The notes under the pieces: model-generated
What the model saw: only the letters and a program-made list of their open reading frames with translations
What the model was told of the DNA's origin: nothing
Database searches by the model: none
Made by a program: the position numbers and the translations under genes
Shown: piece by piece, positions 24,983 to 34,247 of the stretch
Layout: the number at the start of each line of letters is the position of its first letter
Numbering within the stretch: position 1 is the first letter of the stretch
Assembly (NCBI RefSeq): GCF_000385215.1
Contig: NZ_ARQK01000048.1
Span: forward strand, 1-64,000
Direction of reading: 5' to 3'
DNA from: Thioalkalivibrio thiocyanoxidans ARh2
GTDB lineage: Bacteria > Pseudomonadota > Gammaproteobacteria > Ectothiorhodospirales > Ectothiorhodospiraceae
DNA length: 64,000 nucleotides

Positions 24983-25534
24983 GTGTCGGACGTGATTCGG
25001 AGGTTCGCGGCGACGGTGATGGTGATGGCCGGGGCTAGTCTGGCCGGCTGCGGGCAGGGTGGCGACCCGCTTGACGTGCAGGTGGAGACGGCCCGGGAAG
25101 TATTTCTAGGCGAAGGGGAGGGCGAAGGCGATGGCTTGCTCTTCGTCACTGTGACTTTAGAAAACCACGGTACTCGGGCGGTGCATGTCCTTCTTAATGG
25201 CGTCCGGCTCATCCCAGAGGGACGAGACCCAAGCGGGTATGGTTCGTTTATCCGCCACGTCAGCCCGGTCGTGGAGGATTCAGGAGCCTCACCGGAGCAC
25301 ACGAACTTGCGGGCTACACTTGAGGAGTTGGGGTTCGACCGTGCATGGCTGCGTGCAGTATCGCGGAATGAGCTCGCGATCGAGCCAGGAGAGTCGGTTC
25401 GGGAACGGTTCGGCTTTAGAGTCGACGGTCCCACGGGGTGGGGTACACTGGAACTACGCTATCACGACGACGCCACGGATCAATTTCAGCGGATACGGCG
25501 GCCCGTGCGTGTGTCTGCCGAGGGCACAAGCTGA
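24983..25534 (+). CDS. Unknown lipoprotein of the thiocyanate operon
   Basis: The GTG start lies two bases after the previous stop; a second GTG at 24992 is an alternative. The signal ends in a lipobox (GASLAGC, Cys23). The mature part looks like an immunoglobulin-like beta domain (LLFVTVTLENHGTRAVHVLL, and IEPGESVRERFGFRV). An acidic repeat (GEGEGEGDG) follows the N-terminus. The family is not known to me. Coupling to the transporter genes suggests it is their periplasmic or outer-membrane partner. Confidence 0.72.
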   Translation: MSDVIRRFAATVMVMAGASLAGCGQGGDPLDVQVETAREVFLGEGEGEGDGLLFVTVTLENHGTRAVHVLLNGVRLIPEGRDPSGYGSFIRHVSPVVEDSGASPEHTNLRATLEELGFDRAWLRAVSRNELAIEPGESVRERFGFRVDGPTGWGTLELRYHDDATDQFQRIRRPVRVSAEGTS

Positions 25535-25626
25535 GTACCGTCCGCGCCAAAGCCGTTGCCAGTGCTAACCGGTATTCGCTTCGCCTGGGATAGGCGCGGT
25601 GAGCGGGTGGTTAGCAGGAGGGTCGG

Positions 25627-28600
25627 TTGAATCAGGGCCAAACGACATTCAAGTCCGGGAACGGACTGATTGACAAGGCACGTACGCCCTTGGGCGGTCC
25701 AGAACGCGGTATGCCGGCGGGTCAGCTTGGCATTGCTTCGCTGGTCGTGCTTGTGCCTCCGCTCGCCATGATTATGCAGCATCTGGTGGCGCCCGTTTCA
25801 GCGGACCTGCACCACAACGCCGGGGCACACTTCGTGCTTGAACTCTTCTACGGGTTCTTGTCACTGGTCGTTGCCTTCATCTTGTTTCAGGAAGGCCGTC
25901 GGTACAGTAATGCACGGCTTGCGTTCATGGCCTATGCGTTTGTGACGATGGGCATACTCGCTCTGGCCCACGCTGTTGCCTCCCCGGGGTCGGTTCTCTT
26001 CGTATGGTTTCACTCTTTGTCGGCGCTGTCCGGGGCACTGCTCTTGGGATTGTCCCTGTTGGTCGGGCGAATCGAGTGGTTCCGTCCCGCGTCGGCGACT
26101 CCACTTGCCGCGGTGGTCATAGGCACGGTGCTGGTGGCGTTCCTGTCGATACAGTTCGCTGAGTACCTCCACGTGATGCTGGTCAACGGGGGATTTTCTC
26201 AGGCGGCAGTGGCCATGAATCTCGCGGCCGGGGTGTTGTTTGTGCTCGTGGGGGGCGCCTTTCTTGCTGAGTTCTTGCGGTCACGCGAGACTTTGTTCCT
26301 TGTGTTCTCGGTTGTGTCGCTGCTCCTTGCCCAAAGCGAGTTCATGTTTCCCTACTCCATGCTTTGGGATGTGAACTGGTGGATCTGGCACGGAGTGCGC
26401 GTTGGCGTAGTGGCAGTGCTGATCGTGATGCTTGCGATTGAATTCGTGAAGGGCTTTCGGCAGTTGGAGATCTACCATCAGCGCCTGCTCGGTGCGATGC
26501 AGTCGATTGAGGACAGCAATCGCAGAATCCAGAACGACAACCAGATGCTCGCGGCGCACGCCGCTATTTTGCAAGACATCAGTCAGTCTCTCGATACCGA
26601 GAGCGTGCTGCACTCGATCTTAAGGGCGGCCCGGCGTTTGCCGGGCGTGGCCGACGTCGAGATCCTGCCCGTCGCTGAGCGTGGCATGCCGGGCCAATCC
26701 TTGGGGCATGATGCGCAGCGTGCGGAGCCAAACTTCACTGACCAGAGCCGGAGGCTGGTACAGCCACTGGTGGGCCGAGAGCGCGTTCTTGGCAGCATTC
26801 AGGTTGATTACGATTCGGACTACACCCCCACGGAAGAAGACTCGGTGCGGCTTCAGGTATTTGCTAACCAGGCCGCAGTCGCAATGGAGCGGGCAAGGCT
26901 GCATGAGGAGCTGGCTAAGCGCCATCGTCACCTGAAGGGGATGTACGAGACGCTGCGCGCGGTGACCTCCAGCATCGACCTCGACCGGATCCTCGACAGC
27001 TTGCTTCAGCATGAGTCGGAAGTGCTAGAAGCGCGGTACGCCCTGGCGTATCTGTTATCGGAAGACGAGAGTCGGGCGACTGTCGTTGCTGAATATGCAC
27101 GCGATGAGCGACCGAGGTTTCGTGGCGCCACTTGTTCGGTAACGAGCCATCCGATGTTAATGACTTGCGTGCGTGAGCGACGTTCGTTCCATCTGGCTTT
27201 GCAGGAAGACGGACCCGAACACTTTCCGGAAACCGCCATTCAGGCAGCGGTCGATGAGGGAGAGATCAACGAGGCGCTGTACATACCGCTCATCGCCGAT
27301 GGGCAAGTGATCGGGTGTATTGGCCTCCTCCTTGACGCGGGGTCACCGTTGGGGAGGGACGAGCTGGCGCTTGCACGGGCGCTAGCAGGGCAGGCCGGGT
27401 TTGCCATTCATCATGGGCGCCTCTTTCGTGAAAGCCAGTGCTCCGCAGAGTTTCGAACCGGGCTTGGTGAAACGATGATGTCGATGATCGCTGCGCGGGA
27501 TCTGGATGCGGTGGTTGATGTGGTCTGTTGTGGGGCAGTCAAACTACTGAACTGTTCCCCTGCATTAGTGTGCCTCATCGACGACGATACGGAGTGTCTC
27601 CATGGGTGCGTGGCGCGGCATGAAGGGCCGAACGATCTGCGGCGCTTCGAGCGTGCATTGCGGGTCGGTCGTCGTGCCCACGAAGCAGTCGCAGGTAGTG
27701 GCGCTCCCGTGTGCCTCACACCCGGTAGCCTCGAAGATCTGGGTCTCGATGGCATTGAGGAGGAACTGGATAACAACGCGCCGATATTGATTGCTCCCTT
27801 CAACGTACGCGGACACATGCTGGGATACATGATGCTTCCGGTGTCGATGAATGGGGGGGAGCGTGACTTTGTCGAGCGGACGATGCTGTTCGCGCAGCAG
27901 GCAGGATTGGCAATCGAAACCGCAGTACTAATAAAGGACCTGAAACAGGCGTTCGTCGCGCTCGATAACGCACAGCAAAGTCTGGTGGAATCAGAGCGGC
28001 TTGCGTCGCTGGGTGAAATGGCGGCCTCGCTTTCGCACGAGATTCGGAATCCCCTGGGTACCGTCACTAGCGCGGTGGGGCTGCTGCAATCGGAGCAGCT
28101 GGACGGTTCCGAGCGGCGAGAATTGCTTGAATTGATGGAGTCCGAAGTGAACCGCCTTAATCATCTAGTGTCCGACACGCTCGATTTCGCCCGCCCGGCG
28201 CGGGCCCGCGAGCAGTGTTTCGAACTGGGCCCGTTGATTGACCAGATCGTGAGGATGGCGTCGGTTCGCTTTCCCGATCTGGTCGTAGAAAAAGAGCTCC
28301 CGGAGGACCTGCCAGATTTGACCGGCGAAGCGGCCGAGATCCAGCAAGTCCTGGCCAATCTACTAGACAATGCTGCGGCCGCGACCCAGGGCAAGGGCGC
28401 AGTGTTGTTGCGGGTGAGGCTGGAAGCGGAGCAGGTGTGGTTCGAGATTTTAGACTCGGGTCCGGGGATCCCGCACGAGATGCGCAACCGGGTATTCGAG
28501 CCATTCGAGACCACCAAGCCGGATGGCGTGGGGTTGGGGCTGGTGATCGTGCACCGGATCGTTTCGAACTGGGGCGGTACAGTAGACTTGGAGAGTGAGC

Positions 28601-28683
28601 CCGGCAATGGGACACGGGTAGCGTTCTGTCTGCCGCTGCCCCGTTCCCCTGCAATGCCGAAGGAGGTTAGCTATGACGGGTAG
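25627..28683 (+). CDS. Membrane sensor histidine kinase with GAF domains
   Basis: The TTG start follows AGGAGGG at a good distance. The 1018-residue protein has about eight N-terminal membrane helices (40-275) with a conserved-looking HHNAGAHFVLELFYGF segment, reminiscent of MASE-type sensor modules. A coiled coil and probably three GAF-like domains (about 315-430, 440-600, 610-770) follow. The kinase core has phosphoacceptor His804 (SLSHEIRNPLG), an N box (LANLLDNAAAA), G1 (DSGPGIP) and G2 (GVGLGL). The stop overlaps the response-regulator start by 11 bases, so they are a cognate pair. It probably senses thiocyanate, a product or copper through its membrane part; the ligand is not deducible. 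Confidence 0.92.
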   Translation: MNQGQTTFKSGNGLIDKARTPLGGPERGMPAGQLGIASLVVLVPPLAMIMQHLVAPVSADLHHNAGAHFVLELFYGFLSLVVAFILFQEGRRYSNARLAFMAYAFVTMGILALAHAVASPGSVLFVWFHSLSALSGALLLGLSLLVGRIEWFRPASATPLAAVVIGTVLVAFLSIQFAEYLHVMLVNGGFSQAAVAMNLAAGVLFVLVGGAFLAEFLRSRETLFLVFSVVSLLLAQSEFMFPYSMLWDVNWWIWHGVRVGVVAVLIVMLAIEFVKGFRQLEIYHQRLLGAMQSIEDSNRRIQNDNQMLAAHAAILQDISQSLDTESVLHSILRAARRLPGVADVEILPVAERGMPGQSLGHDAQRAEPNFTDQSRRLVQPLVGRERVLGSIQVDYDSDYTPTEEDSVRLQVFANQAAVAMERARLHEELAKRHRHLKGMYETLRAVTSSIDLDRILDSLLQHESEVLEARYALAYLLSEDESRATVVAEYARDERPRFRGATCSVTSHPMLMTCVRERRSFHLALQEDGPEHFPETAIQAAVDEGEINEALYIPLIADGQVIGCIGLLLDAGSPLGRDELALARALAGQAGFAIHHGRLFRESQCSAEFRTGLGETMMSMIAARDLDAVVDVVCCGAVKLLNCSPALVCLIDDDTECLHGCVARHEGPNDLRRFERALRVGRRAHEAVAGSGAPVCLTPGSLEDLGLDGIEEELDNNAPILIAPFNVRGHMLGYMMLPVSMNGGERDFVERTMLFAQQAGLAIETAVLIKDLKQAFVALDNAQQSLVESERLASLGEMAASLSHEIRNPLGTVTSAVGLLQSEQLDGSERRELLELMESEVNRLNHLVSDTLDFARPARAREQCFELGPLIDQIVRMASVRFPDLVVEKELPEDLPDLTGEAAEIQQVLANLLDNAAAATQGKGAVLLRVRLEAEQVWFEILDSGPGIPHEMRNRVFEPFETTKPDGVGLGLVIVHRIVSNWGGTVDLESEPGNGTRVAFCLPLPRSPAMPKEVSYDG

Positions 28684-30073
28684 CGTGCTGATCGTGGACG
28701 ATGAGCGGGGCGTTCGCCGGACGCTGGAGTTCTTGCTCTCCAAAGAGGGCTTTAGGGTGAGCGTCGCGGAGAGTGGGGAGCAGGCAATGGATCGATTCGA
28801 GGAGCGCCCCGTCGACTTGGTGCTTACTGATCTGCGCATGGATGGCATGTCCGGGTTGGACGTGGTGCGAGAGGTTAAACGGCGATCTCCAGGGGCGGAG
28901 GTTCTCGTGATGACTGCGTTCGGCAGTATCGACACGGCGGTCGAGGCGATGAAACTTGGTGCCACGGACTACATCACCAAGCCGGCGAGGAACGAAGAGA
29001 TCCTTTGGAAGGTGCGCAAAATACTCGAGGGCCGATCGCTTAGCGAGGCGCATGAACCGGGCAACGAGGAGACCTGTAATTCTGGGCTGGGCGCGCTGGT
29101 GGCAGAGAGCCCCGCGATGTGTGAGGTACTGGAACGGATTCGAAAGGTGGCGCCTACAAACCTGACGGTTTTGATTACTGGGGAGACGGGAACCGGTAAG
29201 AGTTGCATTGCGCGGGCCATCCACCATCACAGCCAGCTATCCGCAGGGCCGTTCGTGTCCGTCAACTGTGCGGCCTTGCCTGAGCCGCTGCTGGAAAGCG
29301 AGCTGTTCGGGCATGCGAAAGGCGCGTTCACCGGAGCAACTCAGGCGCGAAGGGGGCTGTTCGAAGAGGCTCATAACGGCACGCTGTTTCTTGATGAAAT
29401 CGGAACGTTGCCGGCAAATATGCAGGCAAAGCTTCTCGGTGCATTGCAGGATCGTGAGATTCGCCGTGTGGGCAGCAACACTCCTCAGGCGGTGGATGTG
29501 CGCGTGATTGCGGCGACGAACGCGGATCTCGAAGAAGAGGTCGCACGTGACGTGTTCCGGGAAGATCTGTTTTACCGGCTGAATGTCGCCCGGCTACAGG
29601 TACCGCCCTTGCGTGAACGAAGGGAGGATATTCCTGTGCTGGCACGAGGCATCCTGGCCCGTCTTGCCGGGGATGGTTCACACGGTGTTGCGGTAACCGA
29701 CGAGGCTATGTCGGTGCTGTGCAATGCGGAGTATCCAGGTAATGTGCGCGAATTGGAAAACGCCTTGGAGTGGGCAGCAGCGGTCTGTCGGGGGCACCTA
29801 ATTGCGGTCGCTGATCTTCCCGAGGCGCTCCAACAGCCACAACGGTCTGTTCGCACACCGTTAGAGCAGGGTGAGGAAACAGCAGTGGTTCGCGAGAAGG
29901 CGGTGCCGACGGATGGCAGTCTCGCAGGGCATGAGCGTCAGATTATTGAGGAAAGCATCGAGCGCTGCCGCTGGAATCTCACCGCTGCGGCCAAGTCCCT
30001 CGGAATCGGCCGCACCACGCTCTGGCGCAAGATGCGCCAGTACAATATTGGGCGTGACCCAGCTTCACGCTGA
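28673..30073 (+). CDS. NtrC-family sigma-54-dependent response regulator
   Basis: AGGAGG precedes ATG 28673. This 466-residue activator has a receiver domain with Asp9/Asp10, phosphoacceptor Asp53 (LTD) and Lys103, an AAA+ domain with Walker A GETGTGKS (170-177), the sigma-54 contact motif GAFTGA (217-222) and Walker B FLDEIG. A Fis-type helix-turn-helix closes it (NLTAAAKSLGIGRTTLWRKM). All motifs for RpoN activation are intact. It should be phosphorylated by the adjacent kinase. The likely targets are the two GG-N10-GC promoters and the inverted repeat between copC and the dehydrogenase gene. Confidence 0.95.
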   Translation: MTGSVLIVDDERGVRRTLEFLLSKEGFRVSVAESGEQAMDRFEERPVDLVLTDLRMDGMSGLDVVREVKRRSPGAEVLVMTAFGSIDTAVEAMKLGATDYITKPARNEEILWKVRKILEGRSLSEAHEPGNEETCNSGLGALVAESPAMCEVLERIRKVAPTNLTVLITGETGTGKSCIARAIHHHSQLSAGPFVSVNCAALPEPLLESELFGHAKGAFTGATQARRGLFEEAHNGTLFLDEIGTLPANMQAKLLGALQDREIRRVGSNTPQAVDVRVIAATNADLEEEVARDVFREDLFYRLNVARLQVPPLRERREDIPVLARGILARLAGDGSHGVAVTDEAMSVLCNAEYPGNVRELENALEWAAAVCRGHLIAVADLPEALQQPQRSVRTPLEQGEETAVVREKAVPTDGSLAGHERQIIEESIERCRWNLTAAAKSLGIGRTTLWRKMRQYNIGRDPASR

Positions 30074-30118
30074 TGGAGTAGGCGTGGCGCGGCCTCGGCG
30101 GGCGTGGCACATGGTGAC

Positions 30119-30616
30119 CTAGTGCGGGCCGCCATGCGGAGCCGAGTCTTCGTTGTGACGGTTTGGATGACCGCCCGAGCCGGCGAGGGAAGCGTTGCGA
30201 GCCTCGTCCTTCAAGAAGTTCACCAAGTGCCAGATGTCCTGCTCGTCTAAGACCTCTGAGAAGGCAGGCATTGGACCACGTCCATTCCGGATGCGGTATG
30301 CGAAGTCACCGTCGGTATGGTGCGGCGCGTGTTCGATCAGATTCGCGGGGGGAGGATCAAGTTCTGTGCCGTCGGGCCCATCGCCGAGGAGTTTTGCGCC
30401 GTGGCAACGCAAGCAGTGTTCCGTGTACAGCGACTGACCGCGAACGATCGAATGTTCGTTGGGTGGAATCGGGTTTTCACGCTGGATTTCCGACTCCGGG
30501 ACCTCCCATCCACTGCCATGACCGTGGGGCGGATGAGCGATTGCGGATCCAGCCATGAGGAGCGCGGCGGAGAGGGTGGTGGCGGTGACACACGACTTCA
30601 ATTGGTTTCGAATCAT
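30119..30616 (-). CDS. Periplasmic monoheme cytochrome c
   Basis: This 165-residue protein has a Sec signal (cleavage about SAIA-HPPHGHG), one heme c site Cys68-Leu-Arg-Cys71-His72 and axial Met116 (GPMPAF). The mature N-terminus (HPPHGHGSG) and C-terminus (GGHPNRHNEDSAPHGGPH) are rich in His, a possible copper-binding feature unusual for simple class I cytochromes. TAGGAGGA precedes the ATG. It converges with the sigma-54 activator gene. Probable role: accepting electrons from thiocyanate dehydrogenase or flavocytochrome c. Confidence 0.88.
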   Translation of the reverse strand: MIRNQLKSCVTATTLSAALLMAGSAIAHPPHGHGSGWEVPESEIQRENPIPPNEHSIVRGQSLYTEHCLRCHGAKLLGDGPDGTELDPPPANLIEHAPHHTDGDFAYRIRNGRGPMPAFSEVLDEQDIWHLVNFLKDEARNASLAGSGGHPNRHNEDSAPHGGPH

Positions 30617-31831
30617 CGTAATCCTCCTAAGGCGTTCTCGCGTGCCCGCAACAAAGCGAGTGCAGGCAACTCAAGGGACGCCAGGTGCAGAATGAGACTG
30701 GAGGTCACGTTCACCATCTGGCTATCCCGATAGAGCCAAAGCAAGAGCGGGGCCAAGTCATTGGAGTGGCGTTACAAATACCGTCAAACGGCTCTAAAGC
30801 AATTGATAGCTGCCTGCCTGCGGATGCAGTGTGCATGGCATCCACGTTTCACGCCGGTTGGATTTGGAACGGGATGGTTCAGTTCGAAACGACGGCTGCC
30901 AGAACGTACCGGGGGCAGGCGAGTGTTCAACCTTATAGGTCTGGCAGCGCAGACCGCTCCTCCCTGTTCGGTCAACGCAGATGCAGACGCCGCGAATCCC
31001 GATCGGGGGCGAGTGGCCGACCAAGGACGGGCACGCGGCAGGTCATGCTGATCTAGGTGTGCAAACGGCATAGCCATGGTGTGGGGTTTTTGATATGGCA
31101 GCCTCCGCCAGATTACGTATCTGGACCGGGTCGTATGCGGCCGATGAGCAGGCACAGGTGGTGACCTTCTTGTTTCGCGGACCTTGGACTGGTTGGATGT
31201 AATGGCCTGTTAATCGACTCGGCGCCTGCGCATCGCCCGCGAACCTTCTTGGGCCGGTACGCGTAACACATGCCTTGCAAGTCCTTTTCTCATTCTGTCC
31301 TCGAAGACGCCATTTGCCCGACGTGAACCGGACGCGTTCATGCGTCCGGCATGATGGCCATTTCGGATCTGCGGAAGCCGACGCCTCCGTCGGAGTGATC
31401 ATGTTGTGTGCGAGCTAGGCTATGTCGACTTGGAAATGCAAGGAACTTCCGGAAGATGACCGTGACAGACACAGGTCTGTGCGCGTCCTCGTTCGCGGGA
31501 AGGGTTGTTCGATCTGTCATGGATCCTGATCCGTTGTAGGAAGGAGGCGCCGGAGCATCCGGGCAGGATGGGTTGGCAAAGGGTCGTGGGGTGAACCTTC
31601 CATTCTTGGATAGTGGCGGCGAGGCACGGGCCGATTCCGTAGAGTCGGATGGCAACGGTCTTCGCGCCGCAACTGCCAGATTGCCGTCGCCGCTGGGAAG
31701 AGGCCTTGCGGGCAAGCGGGCTGCGGAACCGGTGGAGGCCCGGTTAACGGGGCGCCGCTACGACATGCCGTACATCCGAGTCCCCGATTAGGGGGCTGTA
31801 CGGATGGCTCAAGGGTAGGTGCTGCGCTACC
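30617..31831. other. 1.2 kb intergenic region
   Basis: No convincing gene on either strand. A small hairpin (CCAGAT-TACGT-ATCTGG) lies at 31108-31124, and a longer bulged hairpin at 31768-31803 just before the next gene. A GG-N11-GC element upstream of the cytochrome gene has the wrong spacing for a sigma-54 promoter. Confidence 0.5.
31768..31803 (+). promoter_or_regulatory. Bulged stem-loop in the leader of the following gene
   Basis: CCGTACA (31768-31774) pairs with TGTACGG (31797-31803). Inside, GTCCCC (31780-31785) pairs with GGGGGC (31791-31796) around loop GATTA, leaving a TCCGA bulge on one side. It ends 28 bases before the GTG start at 31832 and could control translation. No known riboswitch class is recognised. 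Confidence 0.4.
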
Positions 31832-33217
31832 GTGGGGCACACCGGCGTCGCGAGGGCTTGTTCGTTGTTCACGTTGAGACGTAAGGGAAAGTTTGGCATC
31901 CAGCTTGAGCGAGCCCTGAAGAAGGTGGGCGAGCATGAGGTTACGCTTTACCTGTTGACGCCTCATGACCAAGGGTCTCTCGAACGCGCCCTCGGTGGGA
32001 CGAGAGCGTTGCCGGAGCGCTGGCATCACGGTTTTCGACTGCTAGGCCTGCCTGCCGAGGACAAGGCGAGCCTAGAGGATGCATCAATTTCTCTGCTGTC
32101 GCCGTATTACGAAATGCTATGTGGCACCTGGCTGTCGCGTTACCAGGCGTCCATGGATCAACTTCGTCAGCGATTCGAGAACAGCGACAATCCCGAGGAG
32201 ATTGTGAGGCGCGCACTGAAGCTCAGCGAAAACCTTGCGCGCAGACTGCGACAGTCTCCCCCTGAGAGCAAGGCGCAGCTGTCATACTTCAGAAGAATGG
32301 ACATCTATTTCTCGTGGTACGCGGAACAGTTCTTCCTGGAGTGCGCGAGCAAGGTGCAGGTTGGCGATGTCGGTCAACCCTACCGCGAACGGGTCCGGGC
32401 CTATCTAGATGCGGAGCGCCAATACAGAGCGCGGCAGGGGTATTTGGCGGATTTCCGAGGTTCGCCGACGCAAGTGTGGAACCGGATGGCGATGTACCAC
32501 AAGTTGCTGCAATACTCGGTTGTCGCAAAGACCCGAACCACCGACTTGTGGCGTGCCACGTACAGGGCTGTGAAGGCGCTCTATACGATGGTGATCATGA
32601 CCCTTTTCACCGTACTCATATTCCACACGATAAGGGCCGTACACAGGCTGACCATCACGCTACTGATCATGATCGCTCTGGTCCACGCGCTACGGGATTA
32701 TCTTCATGACGAAATGGTCAACCGGATCACGGGATGGATTCGCAAGGGAAAACCTCTCGCCAAGACGCGAATTCTGAAACCTCTTACCGGCGAGGGGATG
32801 GGTACTCAACTCACCTGGTTCGATTACTTGCCTCCGGCGCGCCTCCCAAGCAATGTCAAGCGCAACGCGGGGAGGGGGCAGCTCGGTGAAGATATGCAGA
32901 CGGTCCTCTACAGGACACGATTGATTCTGGAGCCGGAGGCGCTGGGGCAGGGACATGTCCAGGAGGTGCTGGGGCTGGACCTGGAACCCCTGTGCAAACT
33001 GATCGAAGGTGGGCAGAACCAGTTGTTTTCCGAGACGATCGATGAAGGGATGCAGGACGGGGTTCAGGTGCATAATATCGAGCGGCAGCACATCTATACA
33101 TTGCTCGCGGTGTGCACGGTTCCGGGCGACCCCTTGTTAAGGGTACAACGCTGGCGCGTGACCCTGTCAGTGCGCGGCATCGCCCAGTGCGAATCCATAG
33201 AGGCGAATTGGCCGTGA
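31832..33217 (+). CDS. Unknown membrane protein, 461 aa
   Basis: The frame opens with GTG 31832; the ribosome-binding site is weak (AAGGGTAGG, about 12 bases upstream). The first 240 residues look cytoplasmic and helical (LERALKKVGEHEVTLYLLTP, then RQRFENSDNPEEIVRRALKL). Two adjacent hydrophobic segments lie at about 248-292 (MVIMTLFTVLIFHTIRAV and LTITLLIMIALVHALRDY), followed by a soluble domain of about 170 residues. There is no signal peptide, and I know no family. It stands alone between the thiocyanate cluster and the LysR group, preceded by a structured leader. Coding potential is good across the frame. Confidence 0.7.
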   Translation: MGHTGVARACSLFTLRRKGKFGIQLERALKKVGEHEVTLYLLTPHDQGSLERALGGTRALPERWHHGFRLLGLPAEDKASLEDASISLLSPYYEMLCGTWLSRYQASMDQLRQRFENSDNPEEIVRRALKLSENLARRLRQSPPESKAQLSYFRRMDIYFSWYAEQFFLECASKVQVGDVGQPYRERVRAYLDAERQYRARQGYLADFRGSPTQVWNRMAMYHKLLQYSVVAKTRTTDLWRATYRAVKALYTMVIMTLFTVLIFHTIRAVHRLTITLLIMIALVHALRDYLHDEMVNRITGWIRKGKPLAKTRILKPLTGEGMGTQLTWFDYLPPARLPSNVKRNAGRGQLGEDMQTVLYRTRLILEPEALGQGHVQEVLGLDLEPLCKLIEGGQNQLFSETIDEGMQDGVQVHNIERQHIYTLLAVCTVPGDPLLRVQRWRVTLSVRGIAQCESIEANWP

Positions 33218-33272
33218 CCGCGGCACGAGCTCTCGACGGCGGTGTAATGCGGCGCGTCCATGCGGCTCACCC

Positions 33273-33506
33273 GTGGACCGCGTGAGGCAAACCGTTCTCG
33301 CCGCTCCCATCGTCCGGTTCGGTCAGGTCGTGGATCGAATCGGAAGAAGAGGGCGCCCTCCTTCTTGGTGCGTCGTTGCCGTCTGCCGACAGGACGACGG
33401 GCAGACGTTGATGGCGGAGTTGACGCAGCTATTTACCGACCGGCTGGGCCTCCAGCCCGGCGCTCACGGCCAAGCCCTCGTAAAATCCATTGCCTTCCTC
33501 GCCTGA
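33273..33506 (+). CDS. Small hypothetical protein, 77 aa
   Basis: A GTG-initiated frame of 77 codons follows the membrane protein by 55 bases. The translation (MDRVRQTVLAAPIVRFGQVV, later LQPGAHGQALVKSIAFLA) has a natural composition, but no Shine-Dalgarno sequence or family is evident. It could be a gene remnant. 33507-33731 contains nothing I recognise. Confidence 0.3.
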   Translation: MDRVRQTVLAAPIVRFGQVVDRIGRRGRPPSWCVVAVCRQDDGQTLMAELTQLFTDRLGLQPGAHGQALVKSIAFLA

Positions 33507-33731
33507 TCACGCCCGGGCGACCTTCGTTCCGGACCTCCCGAAATCCGCAACTGACAGAGAGTCATGGGAGTCAGACCCCTCGACAATCGTGATTCTGTCC
33601 TCCGCGGGAGTCGGTGTACTCCGCCAAACGACTAAGCGGCGCGATCGCCGACGCCGAAGCAAAGGAAAATACGAACGGGGACGCTGGTCGCCAGTGTCGA
33701 CCGTCCACCGCGGTCAGCAACTGCTCGACAA

Positions 33732-34247
33732 TTACAGTCCCGGTTCGCTAAGCAGGCCTTCCACATCGAGCCGCCGGGTGACCATGGCCAGGTCGCCCTC
33801 CTGGTTCCGGGGCCACGCTTCGCGGGGACGGTCCCAGTAAAGTTCCACCCCGTTCTGGTCGGGATCGCGCAGGTACAAGGCTTCGCTGACGCCATGGTCG
33901 CTGGCCCCGTCCAGTGGTATCCCGGCGGCCCGCACGCGCCGCAAGGCATTGGCAAGAGCCGCACGCGTCGGATAGAGGATGGCGAGGTGATAAAGCCCGG
34001 TCGTCCCGGCCGGTGGCGGGGAGCCTCCCGCGCTCTCCCATGTATTCAGCGCAATATGGTGGTGATAGTCGCCCGCTGCCATGAAGGCCGCCTGGGAGCC
34101 ATAGCGCTGGGTCAGTTCGAAGCCGAGGACGCCGCAGTAGAAATCCAGCGCGCGTTGCAGGTCGGCCACTTTAAGATGCACGTGGCCGATCCGCGTCCCG
34201 GCCTCAATGGGACCGAAATCCGGTGAATTCACGCTGTGCGTTCCCAT
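33732..34247 (-). CDS. VOC-family (glyoxalase/extradiol dioxygenase-like) protein
   Basis: The start is at ATG 34247, preceded by GAAGGAGC and overlapping the FMN reductase gene by 19 bases. The 171-residue protein contains the VOC fold: GHVHLKVADLQRALDFYCGV (metal His), GDYHHHIALNTW, GLYHLAILYPTRAAL (second His) and LRDPDQNGVELYW (Glu). It probably acts on a reactive small molecule or quinone-type compound; the substrate is unknown. It is the last gene of the leftward group DoxX-SDR-FMN reductase-VOC. Confidence 0.85.
   Translation of the reverse strand: MGTHSVNSPDFGPIEAGTRIGHVHLKVADLQRALDFYCGVLGFELTQRYGSQAAFMAAGDYHHHIALNTWESAGGSPPPAGTTGLYHLAILYPTRAALANALRRVRAAGIPLDGASDHGVSEALYLRDPDQNGVELYWDRPREAWPRNQEGDLAMVTRRLDVEGLLSEPGL

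Noticed and set aside
25560-25585. GG-N10-GC element before the sensor kinase gene
   Set aside because: Spacing fits, but the -24 part (CGGTATT) is far from TGGCACG. Such matches arise by chance in G+C-rich DNA.
30617-30660. Sigma-54 promoter before the cytochrome c gene (GGGCACGCGAGAACGC)
   Set aside because: The -24-like GGCACG is good, but the GG to GC spacing is 11, not 10, which normally abolishes function.
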